Positions 36,682-48,104 are shown, counted from the first letter of the stretch. The stretch: DNA of 64,000 nt from Cryptomeria japonica (GCF_030272615.1 NC_081409.1:202970449-203034448), one strand, 5' to 3'. Program-made: numbers and translations. Notes: a model not told the origin generated them from the letters alone.

Positions 36682-36960
36682 GGCATGATGACTAACCTGC
36701 GGTGTTATTGACATTTCATATCACAGTTTGGAGACTAACCCATAGAGAGTTTTGCCTTAGGTCTACCTTGTTGTGGGATGGCGAGGCAACTAACCTGCGA
36801 TGTTATTGACATTCCCAGTCACAATTTCATAGCACCTTTTGGTCAACGTAGAGAGTTGACCGTGAGATAGTGATAATGATAACACGATGTGTTATGTTAT
36901 CCCTATCACAGTGTGTGACTAACACAACATGTTAGCAAAACTACAATTGCACTTTTTCTG
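36682..36960 (+). repeat. Decayed tandem units of about 100 bp
   Basis: Units centred on GACTAACCTGCGGTGTTATT occur at 36691 and 36790 and continue the series seen at 34247 and 34855 left of the nested element. Confidence 0.7.
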
Positions 36961-37600
36961 AATCAAGCCAATTTGCCCAATGGCTTCACCACGTAAAGAC
37001 CTATAACTTCTTTGTCCAAATGCAATATCAAACAATTCTTTGTCATCTTTGTGTCCTATAATTAAATGCCTTTTTTAGTTCCATGCTTGTACAACTTGCT
37101 CGCATACCATGAAGTCAACTCAACTTAGTCAACTTGGATAACACCATCTCTATCAATTGAACCTTCATCTAGGGCATTCATCATTTGCAGCATCTTTGAC
37201 CAGTGCATCCTCTCAATCATCAACATCAATGACAATTTAAGGCCAAAACATAGAACTAGTGAATGAAGTTAGATTAGATCTCAATCGTTTAATGATCAAT
37301 GTTACAATTGTAATAAGTTTGGACATAAGGCAAATGAATGCAAAAGTAGGATGAATTGGAATGGATATGGAAATACCAATTATGGCATAAATGTTCAATC
37401 TTTCAATAAATATTATCATTCTTGCAACATGTATGGGCACAAGGCTATTGAGTGCAGGTCTAATTTCAAAAGGAAAGGAAATATATATGGAAATGGTTCG
37501 CAACAAGGTCCAAATTGCTACAACTGTAAGAAATTTGGACATTGCAGCATCATAAATTATAACCGATACAATTTACACCTCATATTTGTCCTCCTACTTT

Positions 37601-38580
37601 AGCATGTCCCATTTTTATTCCCCCCAAGCTCATTTTGGCCCCATTTTACTCCAACCTTGATGTCACTTGTTGACACTGTTAGGTGGGCCCCGATCTTGAG
37701 GTTGTCTGTTCCTAATTCCCCATCTACATATGCTATTTTTGGGGGACTAAGGCATGGAGTGCCTTGGTCCCAAGGCACCTCAGAGTGATCCCAATTTGAA
37801 TGTGGATAGGCACTCCCCCTCATCGATGGAATGTGGTCCTCGTAGCTACACTTTACCATTGGAGGTTGGCCTAATCGATAATTTAACTAGGGAACCCTAT
37901 ATAAAGACATCATATCAATTCATTTTGACATCTATTACCTATTCATAGTATTCATGCATCTAATAAGTATTCATCATCAAGCATTTTTAGAGATTCAAAA
38001 GAACATTTCATCCTTCAAGCATTATGGAGCAAAGGTACATCAATCTTCATGCAAACATGTGTGTTTGATTAGGTCTTTCATGTTCATGTGTTTGTCATGC
38101 CATTGCATTCAACATTTGTGATTACATTTAAAGAGAATTGCATCATCAATCCTTCTATCAACCACTGCAAATCTGAGTTATATCTCCTAGCATTTACTTC
38201 AATTTTTACATTAGTCAATTCAATGTTAATTCCTAAACCGAAGCTTGACTTATCCACAACACTTTCTTCTCTCTTTCTATGTGCAAGGAACTGGCTTAGG
38301 AGTTGTACGTAGAGATTCTGATAGAGTTGATGACAACGAACAAATTTAACTTTCGACGCAGTGAAAGTCAAAAGACCGAGGTGAATCTCTATTACCTAAT
38401 CCTGGAAAATCAGCCTAAATTTTTGGGAGTAGGTTCTAAATCTCTTTTGCATAAATCCCAATTTGTGGCTCCATTGGACATCTATAGCATTCTGTCTTCA
38501 CAAATATACTTCAATTATTCCTTGTTTTGCCCTAGTTTCACAATTCACATCCAATTTTCAACTAGAAAAAGGGGGTAAAC
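37601..38580 (+). repeat. LTR-like sequence, unassigned
   Basis: A TATA motif CCTATATAAAGACATC (about 37892) is followed by leader-like sequence. Near 37745 the motif GGACTAAGG...CCTTGGTCCC resembles motifs in the head-to-head units. The ends cannot be fixed, so this is a weak call. Confidence 0.35.
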
Positions 38581-40715
38581 TAAAAACTAGTGAATCTAAT
38601 CAAAATTTCAGCCCTTTCCTATTTTGATTGTGGCTAGATCTATTGGATTCACTTGCACATGATACATAAGTTTGTTTGATCTAAGAAATTGAACAAGTTT
38701 TGGTTTTGTTATGTTTTCATTGATGGTTGTAGGGAGATCATACTTGACCCAACATTGCTTCTTTAAGGTGTTGGTAAGACATGTTATGGTTTACATGTTC
38801 TCTCTCGTTTTGGGAGGATGATGACATTGTGAGAGTATGCAACTATTTAAGTTGTATGTGTGGATCATTGTGATTGTTCTTGGTATTTCACATTTTAGTT
38901 ACTTATCACACCTTGATATGAGCATCGATTGGTAGACTTGATATGCCTTGAGCTTATTTTCATATTTGACATTACCCATGTAGTGGGAGTTCCTAAAATG
39001 TATGGTATTCATTAATAGGTTTGGTAGAGCTTGATTGCAATTAATGGGTTTCATATGTGATTAGCATGAGTTTACTAATGTTATTTATACGTAAGAGGTA
39101 TGGATGGTTAGACGTATCAACTAGTGTTGTGGATGTCACTTTTGATCATGTGAGTTTTTCACTTTATAACAACTACTTAGAAACTTTGTTATCATTAGAT
39201 TTGATGTTTGTGTTCTTGGATTGGTGCATCTTCACCTTGGCTTGTTCCTTTTATTCCATAGGTGGCATGTAGGAGGATGAGAGGAGTTCTTGCTTGAGAT
39301 GGTGGTCACTTTGGTTTTATTGCAGGTATCTTGATGGAGCACAAAAACATATTGGAAATTCATGTGGTTTCATCTATGCCTATAATGATTTATTTCACTA
39401 ATTGACCTATATGAAATGTACACAAGTAGGAGAATGTCGGGATAAGGTGTTGTACACCTTGCATAATGTACATAATGTTTATTTCATTATCATGTGTGTG
39501 GTGCACCTAGGGGGACCTAGATGGACATGCATTCTTGGGGCCACTTTATGTGTTGCATGTAACATCAAGAAACATATTCAACGTCGGTTCTCACATTGGG
39601 AAAATGCATTTAATTTAATATTGGAAAAATATTAATAAAGTGAAAAACTTAGTACTCAATATTAAATGTGGAATCAATAAAATTTTGTTCATATGGTTTT
39701 GTTTTACCAACTGGTTGTATGTGTCACCTTATATCTATATAAGCAAACACTTGTTTAGTGGTTAAAGTTGGTTGGTTGAGTGGGTTTGTCATTATTGGGT
39801 CTTTCTGAGGAGTGTGATGTGTAGATTCATGCTTGGACACATGGAGGATGCATGGAAGAGGCTTGATGTTTCAAAAGTGTTTGTTGTAACTTTATAAGTG
39901 CATGTATTGATTATCTACTAAATAACAGAAGGAGTATGGATGTTTTTGGAGGCTAGGTTTTTCCTCATGAGAGTTTTTTCTTCAGGGTATATCTTGTGTT
40001 ATCTAGTGGTTTGTATATTTTATCTTAACATAATGGTTATTCTATAAGCTTGTGTGCATGTTTTTCTCTCATGGGTTATGTATGAAATGGATTAAACGAA
40101 CTCGACATTGATGCATTATTTCCTAACAATAATGCATACTCGTGTTCTTGGACAACATGTCAGTTTGGATCCTAGCAAGATGAACTTTTTTCCACTCACT
40201 TTTTTGTTGTACAATGTGAACATTTTTTATCTAATACAAAGAAGGCTATTTACATCACTGATATAAATGATTTTACATTATAACTTAGAAAATGAAGATT
40301 CTATCAGCTTAAGAGCGTAATAACAAGAAAACCTCTCCCTGAACGGCAGGAAAGATAAAAATGGATCTGTATCCCAAACAGCAACAATAACATCTATACA
40401 ATAACCTAGAGGACATGGCTTTCACAAGAAGAGCTTACACCTAATTGAACAATCTCAACTCCCTTAGAGTAGGAGTTGGACTACTAGAACATAGCCTTAC
40501 ACCGTGTCCTCCATAAGAAACCAATAACAACAAGCTGATTGTTTTCCATTGTACTTTAGAGCTGTCCATCTCTTATCATTCACTTATCCCTCAAAACTTA
40601 TTTGTACAATCTGGAAAGGCGACTCATACAAAGAGATTACATTTTTCCTCAAGCATGAGATGATATGTAGCAAATCAAGAAAACTTGAATAAGACAATCC
40701 AAAATTGCATCTAAT
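38581..40715. other. Spacer without recognisable features
   Basis: Short open frames (up to 77 codons) show no domain. I saw no LTR ends, long repeats or gene structure. Confidence 0.5.
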
Positions 40716-40768
40716 TGTTGATGTTGGAAATAAGCCACACCCGGACCGACGATGGACTGGTCCAAGAG

Positions 40769-40840
40769 GAGCCATTAGCTCAGTGGTAGAGCACTCCAGC
40801 AGCGTATGGAAGGTCCTAAGTTCGAGTCCTAGCTGGTCCA
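40769..40840 (+). other. tRNA-like sequence in the TRIM 5' LTR
   Basis: It contains TAGCTCAGTGGTAGAGC (D arm and A box) and AGTTCGAGTCC (T arm and B box), and ends CTGGTCCA. The acceptor 5' strand is poorly paired (GAGCCAT against CTGGTCC) and the anticodon loop has eight bases, so this is not a canonical tRNA. It could act as an internal RNA polymerase III promoter. Confidence 0.75.
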
Positions 40841-40967
40841 TGTCTCAACATGGTGTCAGAGCCAGGTCCAGGCTAGGAGCCCCAAGCACACGAGAGGTGT
40901 GGCTTAAGGGAGGGTGTTGGTGTTGGAAATAAGCCACACCCGGACTGACGATGGACTAGTCCAAGAG

Positions 40968-41039
40968 GGGCCAATAGCTCGGTGGTAGAGCACTCCAGCA
41001 GCGTATGGAAGGTCCTAGGTTCGAGTCCTAGCTGGTCCA
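40968..41039 (+). other. tRNA-like sequence in the TRIM 3' LTR
   Basis: This copy folds better: acceptor GGGCCAA with CTGGTCC (five pairs and one wobble), D stem GCTC/GAGC, a perfect T stem CTAGG/CCTAG around TTCGAGT, and discriminator A. The anticodon stem CTCCA/TGGAA has one mismatch and the loop eight bases (GCAGCGTA). Confidence 0.78.
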
Positions 41040-41253
41040 TGTCTCAACACTAATTACTTCGATAAGACAATAAGCAGCCAACATTAAACTTTGCAAATGT
41101 TCATTGAGTTCAAATATTACATTACTTATAAATTGACTTATCATGTGAATAGTTTAAAAAACAATAAACTCCTGATAAAAGCAAAACATTTTGTCACCAT
41201 ATGAGAGATATTGGCATATTCATTTTGTCTAAGGATTTTCTGTCAAAGACTTG

Positions 41254-41640
41254 TGGCCTAGGTAAATCGTTATCCTATACAAAGCTGAGATCAATTTGGA
41301 ATACAGGATCGAACTCTTACTTTCAAATGACGATACAATTCTATGGGTGACTCTTGACATTATAACAGCTGCAGAAAATCAGCAGAATCAATACAAACCC
41401 CCAGAAAATGGTTTATCATACAAGTCTCTTACATTTAATAAGATCAATTTGGAATTGTTGTGGCCTAAGTTTGAATCGTTATCCAATACGAAGCTGAGAT
41501 CAATCTGGAATAGGATCGAACTCTTACTTTCAAATGACAATACAACTTTATAGGTGAGGATTGACATTACAGAACCTGCAGAAAATCAGCAGAATTGATA
41601 CAAACCCCCAGAAAATGGCTTATCATACAGAGACTCTTAC
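41254..41640 (+). repeat. Tandem duplication of about 207 bp
   Basis: TGGCCTA...TCGTTATCC, then AAGCTGAGATCAAT, TCGAACTCTTACTTTCAAAT and ACAAACCCCCAGAAAATGG occur in the same order twice, offset by about 207 bp. No gene was recognised. Confidence 0.9.
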
Positions 41641-42730
41641 TTTTAATGAATCCATGCATCCTTGATTTTGAACTGCTTATTGCAGTCCAGTTTCGAAGTG
41701 AAAATTTAACCTAAATGATATAGCATAACCACACATACAAAGACTTTATTTGTGAAGTATTATGTTAGAATAGCCAACTTCTCATCAGGTTCCATTTTTA
41801 CAAAAACACCCTATTCCAGTGGGCATTGGTTCCAAAACCAATATATTTAGCATTATGCCATTAATGGGATTCAAATTAAATTACAAAACCCAAAATTCGC
41901 TTGACGTATGAGAATATAATATTTTTACATGGAATACTAATATAATTATTCTTTAGAACGGGTCAATTGTTATTGCAACTTTTCACCGCAGACATTTACG
42001 AGAATGAAGATTATCTCATTCAGAGTTCACTTTTGGAGCTCTCATTGGCTTAGTCAAGGTTGGTAATCCTACCACAACAGTTTCTAATAAGCACATAAAC
42101 CCATACCAATGGGTGCTAAAATTTCCTTATGTTACTTTTGTGAAAGGAGCAAAGTGTTCCATTTTAAACTAAATACATTTGAAGAGATGGTATATCTCTA
42201 TTGGGCTTCTCTTTTGCAAAAAATAGACTCAGATAAATATGTCACATTATGGCAGAATAGAGCAAAATGAACCCCAAAAATGCATTGCAAAACTTCACAA
42301 GAATAATAAAGCTCTCTAGCATATTCAGTTTATTATTCACTGTGATGGTTTTTAGGGGCAGGATAAATTTTATCGTTCATTTATACCTAATTTTGAACAC
42401 CATGAGGGCCCTACAGAACAAGGAAAACAGAGCCCAGTGTTTTCTCAGCTTAAGATAACAGATAAACATAGAAGTCACCAAGAAAGCAATTTGCAAATTG
42501 AGAAAATAACTTTCATTACTAAGAACCCTAATCTCCAAGCATGTCATTTTTAGACAATAATATAGTATCCAGTTCATCTGAACCAAAGTTAAAATGCTTA
42601 GTGTAATTTTTAGGTGCTTTTTCATAGGGATTTTATCATGTGTTTCAAATTTCATAACTATAGAGATCCATTCCATCTAAAACTTCCAAGCCATCTTGTT
42701 TCAACCTTTGTGTCTCTAGTAAGTTATCAG
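41641..42730. other. Spacer, nothing recognised
   Basis: AT-rich sequence without supported frames or repeats. Confidence 0.5.
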
Positions 42731-43412
42731 TGTAAACAGAGTGTTCCAAAGAAGCTTGACATCCTAAGGGGGCTGCTACACAAAGGTCAGAAGTTGTAAA
42801 TTGTTAGAACCCAAACTCGTTTTAGATTACTAATCCTACATCATTCAACAATACACGCATTTAGCAGCTAGCTGCTGAAATGAACATACAATATAGTCCT
42901 TTTTGAACTCGCTCATCAAAATCATGTGACCGGTCATCAAAGAGAAAATCACCCACTGGTGCAGTGCACTACTTAGTCAGAATCTATGATGTCAAAACAT
43001 CTGATCACCTAGAAATTATGGCCCACTCAGATTGCATTTATAGCTTGATGCTAAAAATCAGATATATCATTGTAAACAGAGTGTTCCAATCAAGCTTGAC
43101 AGCCTAGAGGGGCTGCGACAAGTTGTGGATTGTTGGAAATCAAACTCATTTTAGATTATTAATCCTACATCATTCAACAATATAAGCATTTACCAGGTGG
43201 ATGCGATAAGCAATTACCAGCTGGATGTGGAAATGAACATACACTGTAATCCTTTTTGAACTCACTCGACCAAATCATTTGACCAGTCATCAAAGAAAAA
43301 ATCACCCACTGATGCCCTCAAGTGCACTACTTAGTCAGAATCCATGATGTCAAAACATCTGATCACCTGGAAATAATGGCCCACTCAGATTGCATTTATA
43401 GCTTGTTGACAT
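42731..43412 (+). repeat. Tandem duplication of 340 bp
   Basis: TGTAAACAGAGTGTTCCAA at 42731 and again at 43071 starts two co-linear copies. Both end with CACTCAGATTGCATTTATAG. The second has small internal insertions. Confidence 0.92.
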
Positions 43413-44627
43413 CTAGCATCTCAACATGAAACCAAGCCATTCTCAAATGTCCAATGGCAATTTGTCAATTCTATCATTATGTGCATCTACAACAATATAC
43501 TTAAGCTCCGTCCTCTCTTTAATAGCCCTTCAAATAGTTTGTCTTCAGTAATAAAATAATTTTGGCAAGTATGCTGAGGAAGAGAGTATATTGCCATATC
43601 AGTAAGCACACAAAAGCATTGTTCCTAGCTTAAGAGAAATCCCCTTCGCTCTAAGACAATTTACAGATATTTAAAAATATAATGCTTAAATGTTGAAGAA
43701 AATTTTCAACCACACCTCATCATGCAAGCGTGAGAGGATCCTCATGTGAAAGGGTTGAGTTCCGCCTGAGGAATAAATTGCTTACATAGGACTCCACTAA
43801 AGATCCCTATAACTAGCAGCAGTGAGATCTACTTGCATATAAATGAGATCATTGTATCTAGATTTGTGATATCATACCTAAATATGGATAATTACCTTGC
43901 ACCCACTTGCAATGACTGCATGAACAAGAATAGATCATGCGAAATCTTATTAAAGGGGCGACCAGTGTATTTGTTGGCAGTTAACTGCAGTGAGCTCATT
44001 GATGGCCTGCACACTAAGAAAACTGAAAGATCTGTACTTGTGAATAGCAATTTCTTAATAGTTAGTTGTGTACAAGGGAAAAACACACAACATTTTTTGC
44101 AATGCATACTCTATGTACAAATTTCTTACAATTTGAAGATTGCATGCATATCAAGAAATTTTATTGTTAAACAGATCTTAGCATGCTGCACATGAAGAAT
44201 AAAGCTTCCAGAGATTCTCGACTCAAGAGACTATATGTCAATGTGACTGACTTGAATGCATCTAATGATGATAATGCTTCTGTCTGTAAAGAAAAACCTC
44301 ATTCTTACTTGAAATAATGGTAAGTTCAAACACAAATATTATATTCAAGAAATAAGCATTGCATTCAAAAAATTGGCATGATAATAAAAAGGAAAGCAAT
44401 TCAAAAATTTGATATGGTTGATATTCACATAGGCTTCAATGATTTCCACACCAAATGTAAAAAATCAACATTTGTAATTATAATGGATTATTTTCGACCA
44501 AAAATTACATATTTGTGAAATGAAAGAAATTCATAAAACAGGTTAATAACTGCAAGAAGCCTTCAAAATCACTTCTAAACATGTTACCTCTGGTCCGATA
44601 ATAAGAAGAAGTTTCTTCCAAAAACTG
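43413..44627. other. 3' flank of the mTERF gene, nothing further recognised
   Basis: The sequence downstream of the minus-strand gene presumably contains its 3' untranslated region. A 120-codon frame at 43833-44195 shows no domain. Confidence 0.45.
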
Positions 44628-45683
44628 TTAGCTGCCCTGATCCAAATGGTTATCCTTGGGGACTGCAACATCAAAGGAATCGCGCTTGTATTGTTCGTAC
44701 AACTCTGCTACCTCAGTGCTTTCTAATTTAAGCCTCCCAATGAATTTTTCCTCGTGGTAAGAAAACACGGAAACCCAACTAACCGTAGGTTGCCTTCGAG
44801 GATGCACTTTATTTAGGTATTCAATTACCTTAAAGCGTGGTTTTAACTTATGATCTAAGCTGTGGCGAAGGAATCGAGGATATCTCACAACAAGGTTAGG
44901 ATGAATCCCAACAGTATTAATCAAGAAATCTATTTTCTTCTGTATCTGATCCATAGGCACACTTATCACACCAGGATCCTTCTCAAGAAGGACTTTAATT
45001 TCATCTTTGAGCAAACCGCTGCTTTCCAAAAATTCGAACTTATCTTCGACATCTCTTTCATGTGAGACCAAAATCCTAGGATTCTTCATGATAACCTTGG
45101 ACAGATCAGCCTTGGACCCAAACAGGTTTACAAGTACTTGAATTCTAGGACTCAAATTTTTCTCTAATTCAGCCGTAAGGATTCGGGGTTGGCTTGATAC
45201 AGCATAGCCCAAGTCTTCTAGGTCTAATGTTTTCAGAAGCTCAATCTTGGGCCTCAACTCTGTATTTAGGGTTTGAAAAATATCTGGCATTTTCAGAATG
45301 ATTGTTCTTACTTGGTCCGGGGTGAATCCAGCATCTCTGAGGAGTTGAAGTGTTTGTCGAGTTCCTCCAGTGAAATTGCTTGTGAAGAGGGCTCGATTCT
45401 TCCTCATGATTTTTGGTACTTCATACTTAAGAATCCCACATTCACTGACTAAATACTGTTCGATATCTTCATGTTGGCTTTCTCTTGTGCAGTCCTTTTC
45501 TTCTTCTGGGTGTGATTGAATCTCTGGAACAGAGATGCAGAAAAGCGAGAGCTTTGAGAAAACAGGGTATGCAGGGGGCGTTGGTGGTGAAAACCTGAGA
45601 TGTGTTTTAGGCATTGATAACTTCTTTGTAAGTGGGTACGTGGCGACATTGAAATGCAATGGAGATTTCGCTGAAATCATCAT
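44628..45683 (-). CDS. mTERF-family protein, organelle nucleic-acid-binding
   Basis: This is an intact 351-residue frame in one exon. The start is the first of two adjacent ATG codons and an in-frame TGA lies ten codons upstream, so the N-terminus is fixed. Residues 1 to about 52 lack acidic residues and are rich in Ser, Pro, Leu and basic residues, as expected of a plastid or mitochondrial transit peptide. From about residue 75 to 300 helical repeats of about 32 residues follow with the family's proline motifs: LKMPDIFQTLNTELRPKI, SSQPRILTAELEKNLSPRI, MKNPRILVSHERDVEDKF, EKDPGVISVP and VRYPRFLRHSLDHKLKPRF. mTERF proteins bind organelle DNA or RNA and influence transcription, splicing or translation there. 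Plant members are often intronless and of this size. It is the only convincing host gene in the window; which subgroup or organelle is not decidable from motifs alone. Confidence 0.93.
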   Translation of the reverse strand: MMISAKSPLHFNVATYPLTKKLSMPKTHLRFSPPTPPAYPVFSKLSLFCISVPEIQSHPEEEKDCTRESQHEDIEQYLVSECGILKYEVPKIMRKNRALFTSNFTGGTRQTLQLLRDAGFTPDQVRTIILKMPDIFQTLNTELRPKIELLKTLDLEDLGYAVSSQPRILTAELEKNLSPRIQVLVNLFGSKADLSKVIMKNPRILVSHERDVEDKFEFLESSGLLKDEIKVLLEKDPGVISVPMDQIQKKIDFLINTVGIHPNLVVRYPRFLRHSLDHKLKPRFKVIEYLNKVHPRRQPTVSWVSVFSYHEEKFIGRLKLESTEVAELYEQYKRDSFDVAVPKDNHLDQGS

Positions 45684-46828
45684 TGATACTGCGCACGACG
45701 CACGTAAGTCTCAGTATAACGAAAACCCCGAAACAATAGAAAGGAAAGCTTAATCTTTCAATACCTAAAACCCTTTTGTCTTCTGTAAGGTTTTCTCTTA
45801 TCTGTTTAAAACAATTCATTCATTCTTGTTTATCTGTACGCCATACAAAATCAAACGCATTTTTAATATGAATTGTGATTTAAGTACAAGCCTTGGCCTG
45901 GCATAATCAAAAAGTGAGTTTGTCGTTTATAGTTTTAGTAAAGTTCTTTGGGTTTGGGAGGGTAGAGAAGAGCATAGTTTTTCACCTTTGTTTTGGACTT
46001 TATGTTTTGATTTATTTATTTTTGGTGTATTTATTTATCTTATATTTCACTTTCCTTCTTAAGCTCTTGCTTTAGGATGTCTTTTCTAGTATCTCATCTA
46101 AGTTGTTATCATATGTTTATGAGGTGACATGATCTAATGTCCTAGGCTTGTGTACTCTTGAACCACCCTTAGTTTGTCATTTTCTAGGTGGACTAGTGAA
46201 TTAGGGTGGCTAGCATCATAGTCCTTTCAAAAGGGGCCTAAATTCAAACATGTTTGAGTGTCGATTTTCACGATTTGTGATCTGATTTTGATCTTTTAAT
46301 ATGATAGTTGGAAGTCGGCGTAAAAGTAAAAATACCTTGAGAACCCTAGACAAATGCATCATATTTAATTCATTTGATCATATTTTCACATCCTAGCACT
46401 TCATTTACAAGTATTTTGAATTCCTTCAAGAGCATATCTGAGTACAAAGAGCATCAAACTACAAGAAGTTATCTTCAAGTATGTTTTCATGATGGATTTT
46501 ATTATGATTTATCATTTTATTATAACAACACTTGGAGGACTTATCGAAGGCATTGCATCACCACCATTATCAATCTTGAGGTATAGTCTTATCAATTGAA
46601 CATTTTACTTCAAATTTACCATCGGTGCTACCTAGGGTAAGCTCTCTTTTCTAATCAATCATAGTTATATTGGAGGTTAATTCCTACCCAGGGTTTATCT
46701 TAGGCAAACTTTTATGCAGCACAACATTTTCCCTTGTTTACGTGTGCAAATTACAAATCTGAGAATCAAAAGTTGTAGAGTTGTAGAGAGTAGATGAAGA
46801 CACATAGTTCTAAACTTTGAATAAGTGG
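45684..46828. other. Upstream flank of the mTERF gene
   Basis: It should contain the promoter and 5' leader of the minus-strand gene. I could not pick a convincing TATA box or other element, and the short frames here have no domain. Confidence 0.4.
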
Positions 46829-46922
46829 AAATCGCTGGTTTGTGCCGATTTGCACATGTGAAAATAGTTTTTGGCAAATCGCTGGTTTGTGCCGATTTGC
46901 ACATGTGAAAATAGTTTTTGGC
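46829..46922 (+). repeat. Perfect 47-bp tandem duplication
   Basis: Two identical copies of a 47-bp unit (starting AAATCGCTGGTTTGTGCC) lie side by side. Perfect identity suggests a recent event or an assembly artefact. Confidence 0.95.
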
Positions 46923-47647
46923 AAATTTTGGAGAGAATAATAATAAAACTACCTAATCCAGAATCTGAAGTTTTAGTCGATGGAAGCACCTTCAAGCCTA
47001 GGGCACCTAGCATAGTTGACCAACACTTTCAGCTCCAAATTTTAGTGACACATTCATTTCCATATCTCATTTCCAGATATGTACCTTTGAGTTGGTTTTT
47101 AGTTTTGTATTTGTTTGTTTATGCTTAATATTGTTGATTTCACATCATTTTACCTAGTTCTTACATATTTACATTGAATCATATCAAACACAAAAAGAGG
47201 AAACAAATATACGCAACATGTAGCTCACCTTTGGGATAGAAGTTGTATCTTGGTGGCTATTTCCCCTAATGAAGTTGATATTGATTTGGGATCTTATTTT
47301 ATGTCTCTAGGTCAGGATCCTATTTTCCATCAATTCACATCTATAAGATTATTTTTCTATTTGATCTGGGAGCACAAGCTTTAGCTTGAAACCTCTTAGG
47401 TTAAGTGTCAAGGATTGAGAGTTCTCCATTCCACCAAAGTCACCTGGGGGACAATCATGCCTCATTCGTTATAGTGTAAGGGTCTTACACTCAACAAAAA
47501 TTAATCCCTAGTGAGCCTATTTAGAACCATTCAACTTTAGTAGCAAATCAAAGGCCCATTAAAACTTACCATAAATTTAAATCAACGCTATGTTTAAAAC
47601 TTGTCTAACTTAGTTTCTATCATTTTTATACATCGTGAAAAAAAACA
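46923..47647. other. Spacer, nothing recognised
   Basis: No supported features. Confidence 0.45.
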
Positions 47648-48104
47648 TGTAAGAATTTGTTGAAAATAGCCAAGATCAAGAGCACATTGAATAGCACAAA
47701 AGAGAGGCAAAATAGAGAATAAATGGTATCTTCAATATTATCAAAATGATCATTGAAATTACATACAATGTAGATAAGTCTGCTTATAAAGGCAAGGCTA
47801 AGAGACAAGAGAGCACACAAAGATGACATGTGGCTCAATGAGATGCAAGGGTAGGTAAGGGTAGGTAGGAGAAATAGTAAAATCTTCCACATGAGGTGGA
47901 TCACCCACTGAAGGTGGAATTATTATCCCACAATAAGTGGATATGATAAAGTAACAACAATATCACACCATAAAAGGTGGAATTTCTCCTACATACACAC
48001 TTTCAATGTATGCACATCCCCAAGTGTCTCATATGCAAACTATTTACCTAAGTCAACTTAAGTAGGATGTAATTATATCCTATATGAATAAATAATTACA
48101 CCAA
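47648..48104 (-). mobile_element. 3' LTR of a relic related to the gag-only element
   Basis: In sense (minus strand) the LTR starts TGGTGTAATTATTTATTC after a polypurine tract CTTAAGGGGGGGCAT and ends AAATTCTTACA, about 457 bp. The preceding internal sequence (48105-48560) shares order and wording with the end of the element at 8335-11452: GGGTACCT, CCTTG, GGACCCA, CTTGCATTG, then the purine tract. The 5' part is missing. Confidence 0.72.

Larger units (their letters stand above)
32483..37248 (-). mobile_element. Copia LTR (solo) inserted in gag, enlarged by duplication and a nested element
   Basis: Target duplications CATAG (32478-32482 and 37249-37253) bound it. The left end carries the C-run signature of this copia LTR group (on the plus strand ACTAAGAGGGGGGGCGGGG then TGAATCAG, as at 12320). 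The right end in sense reads TTTTGGCC, one change from TGTTGG, followed by the TGTCATTGATG motif shared with the other LTRs. Net of the 606-bp duplication and the 1.73-kb nested element it is about 2.4 kb. No internal coding region is present. Confidence 0.82.
32300..37600 (+). pseudogene. Ty1/copia gag relic split by an inserted LTR
   Basis: Left piece 32300-32482 reads KKKFRKTPTRTMYSS and then a degenerate knuckle HFSCNKFEH. Right piece 37249-37600 resumes in the same frame after the 5-bp target duplication: the knuckle is completed as RTSE plus a stop where its last Cys should be, then CYNCNKFGHKANEC, YHSCNMYGHKAIEC and CYNCKKFGHCSI follow. This matches the multi-knuckle gag of the other copia relics here. 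The intervening 32483-37248 is a minus-oriented LTR with nested material. The gene has several stops and no pol downstream. Confidence 0.87.
40716..41049 (+). mobile_element. Complete TRIM whose LTRs contain a tRNA-like sequence
   Basis: Two 135-bp direct repeats (40716-40850 and 40915-41049; 7 differences) start TGTTGRTGTTGG and end GTCTCAACA. The 64 bases between them consist of a primer site TGGTGTCAGAGCC (40851-40863), a short spacer, and a polypurine tract CTTAAGGGAGGG (40903-40914). A perfect 5-bp target duplication CTAAT flanks it (40711-40715 and 41050-41054). There is no coding capacity; it must depend on another element's proteins. The LTRs hold a 72-nt tRNA-like segment, described separately. 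Confidence 0.95.

Noticed and set aside
37237-37542. A 101-codon minus-strand frame
   Set aside because: It is the shadow of the plus-strand copia gag knuckles in 37249-37600.
40769-41039. Two functional tRNA genes
   Set aside because: The copies lie inside TRIM LTRs, the anticodon loop has eight bases, the anticodon stem has a mismatch and the upstream acceptor stem is poorly paired.
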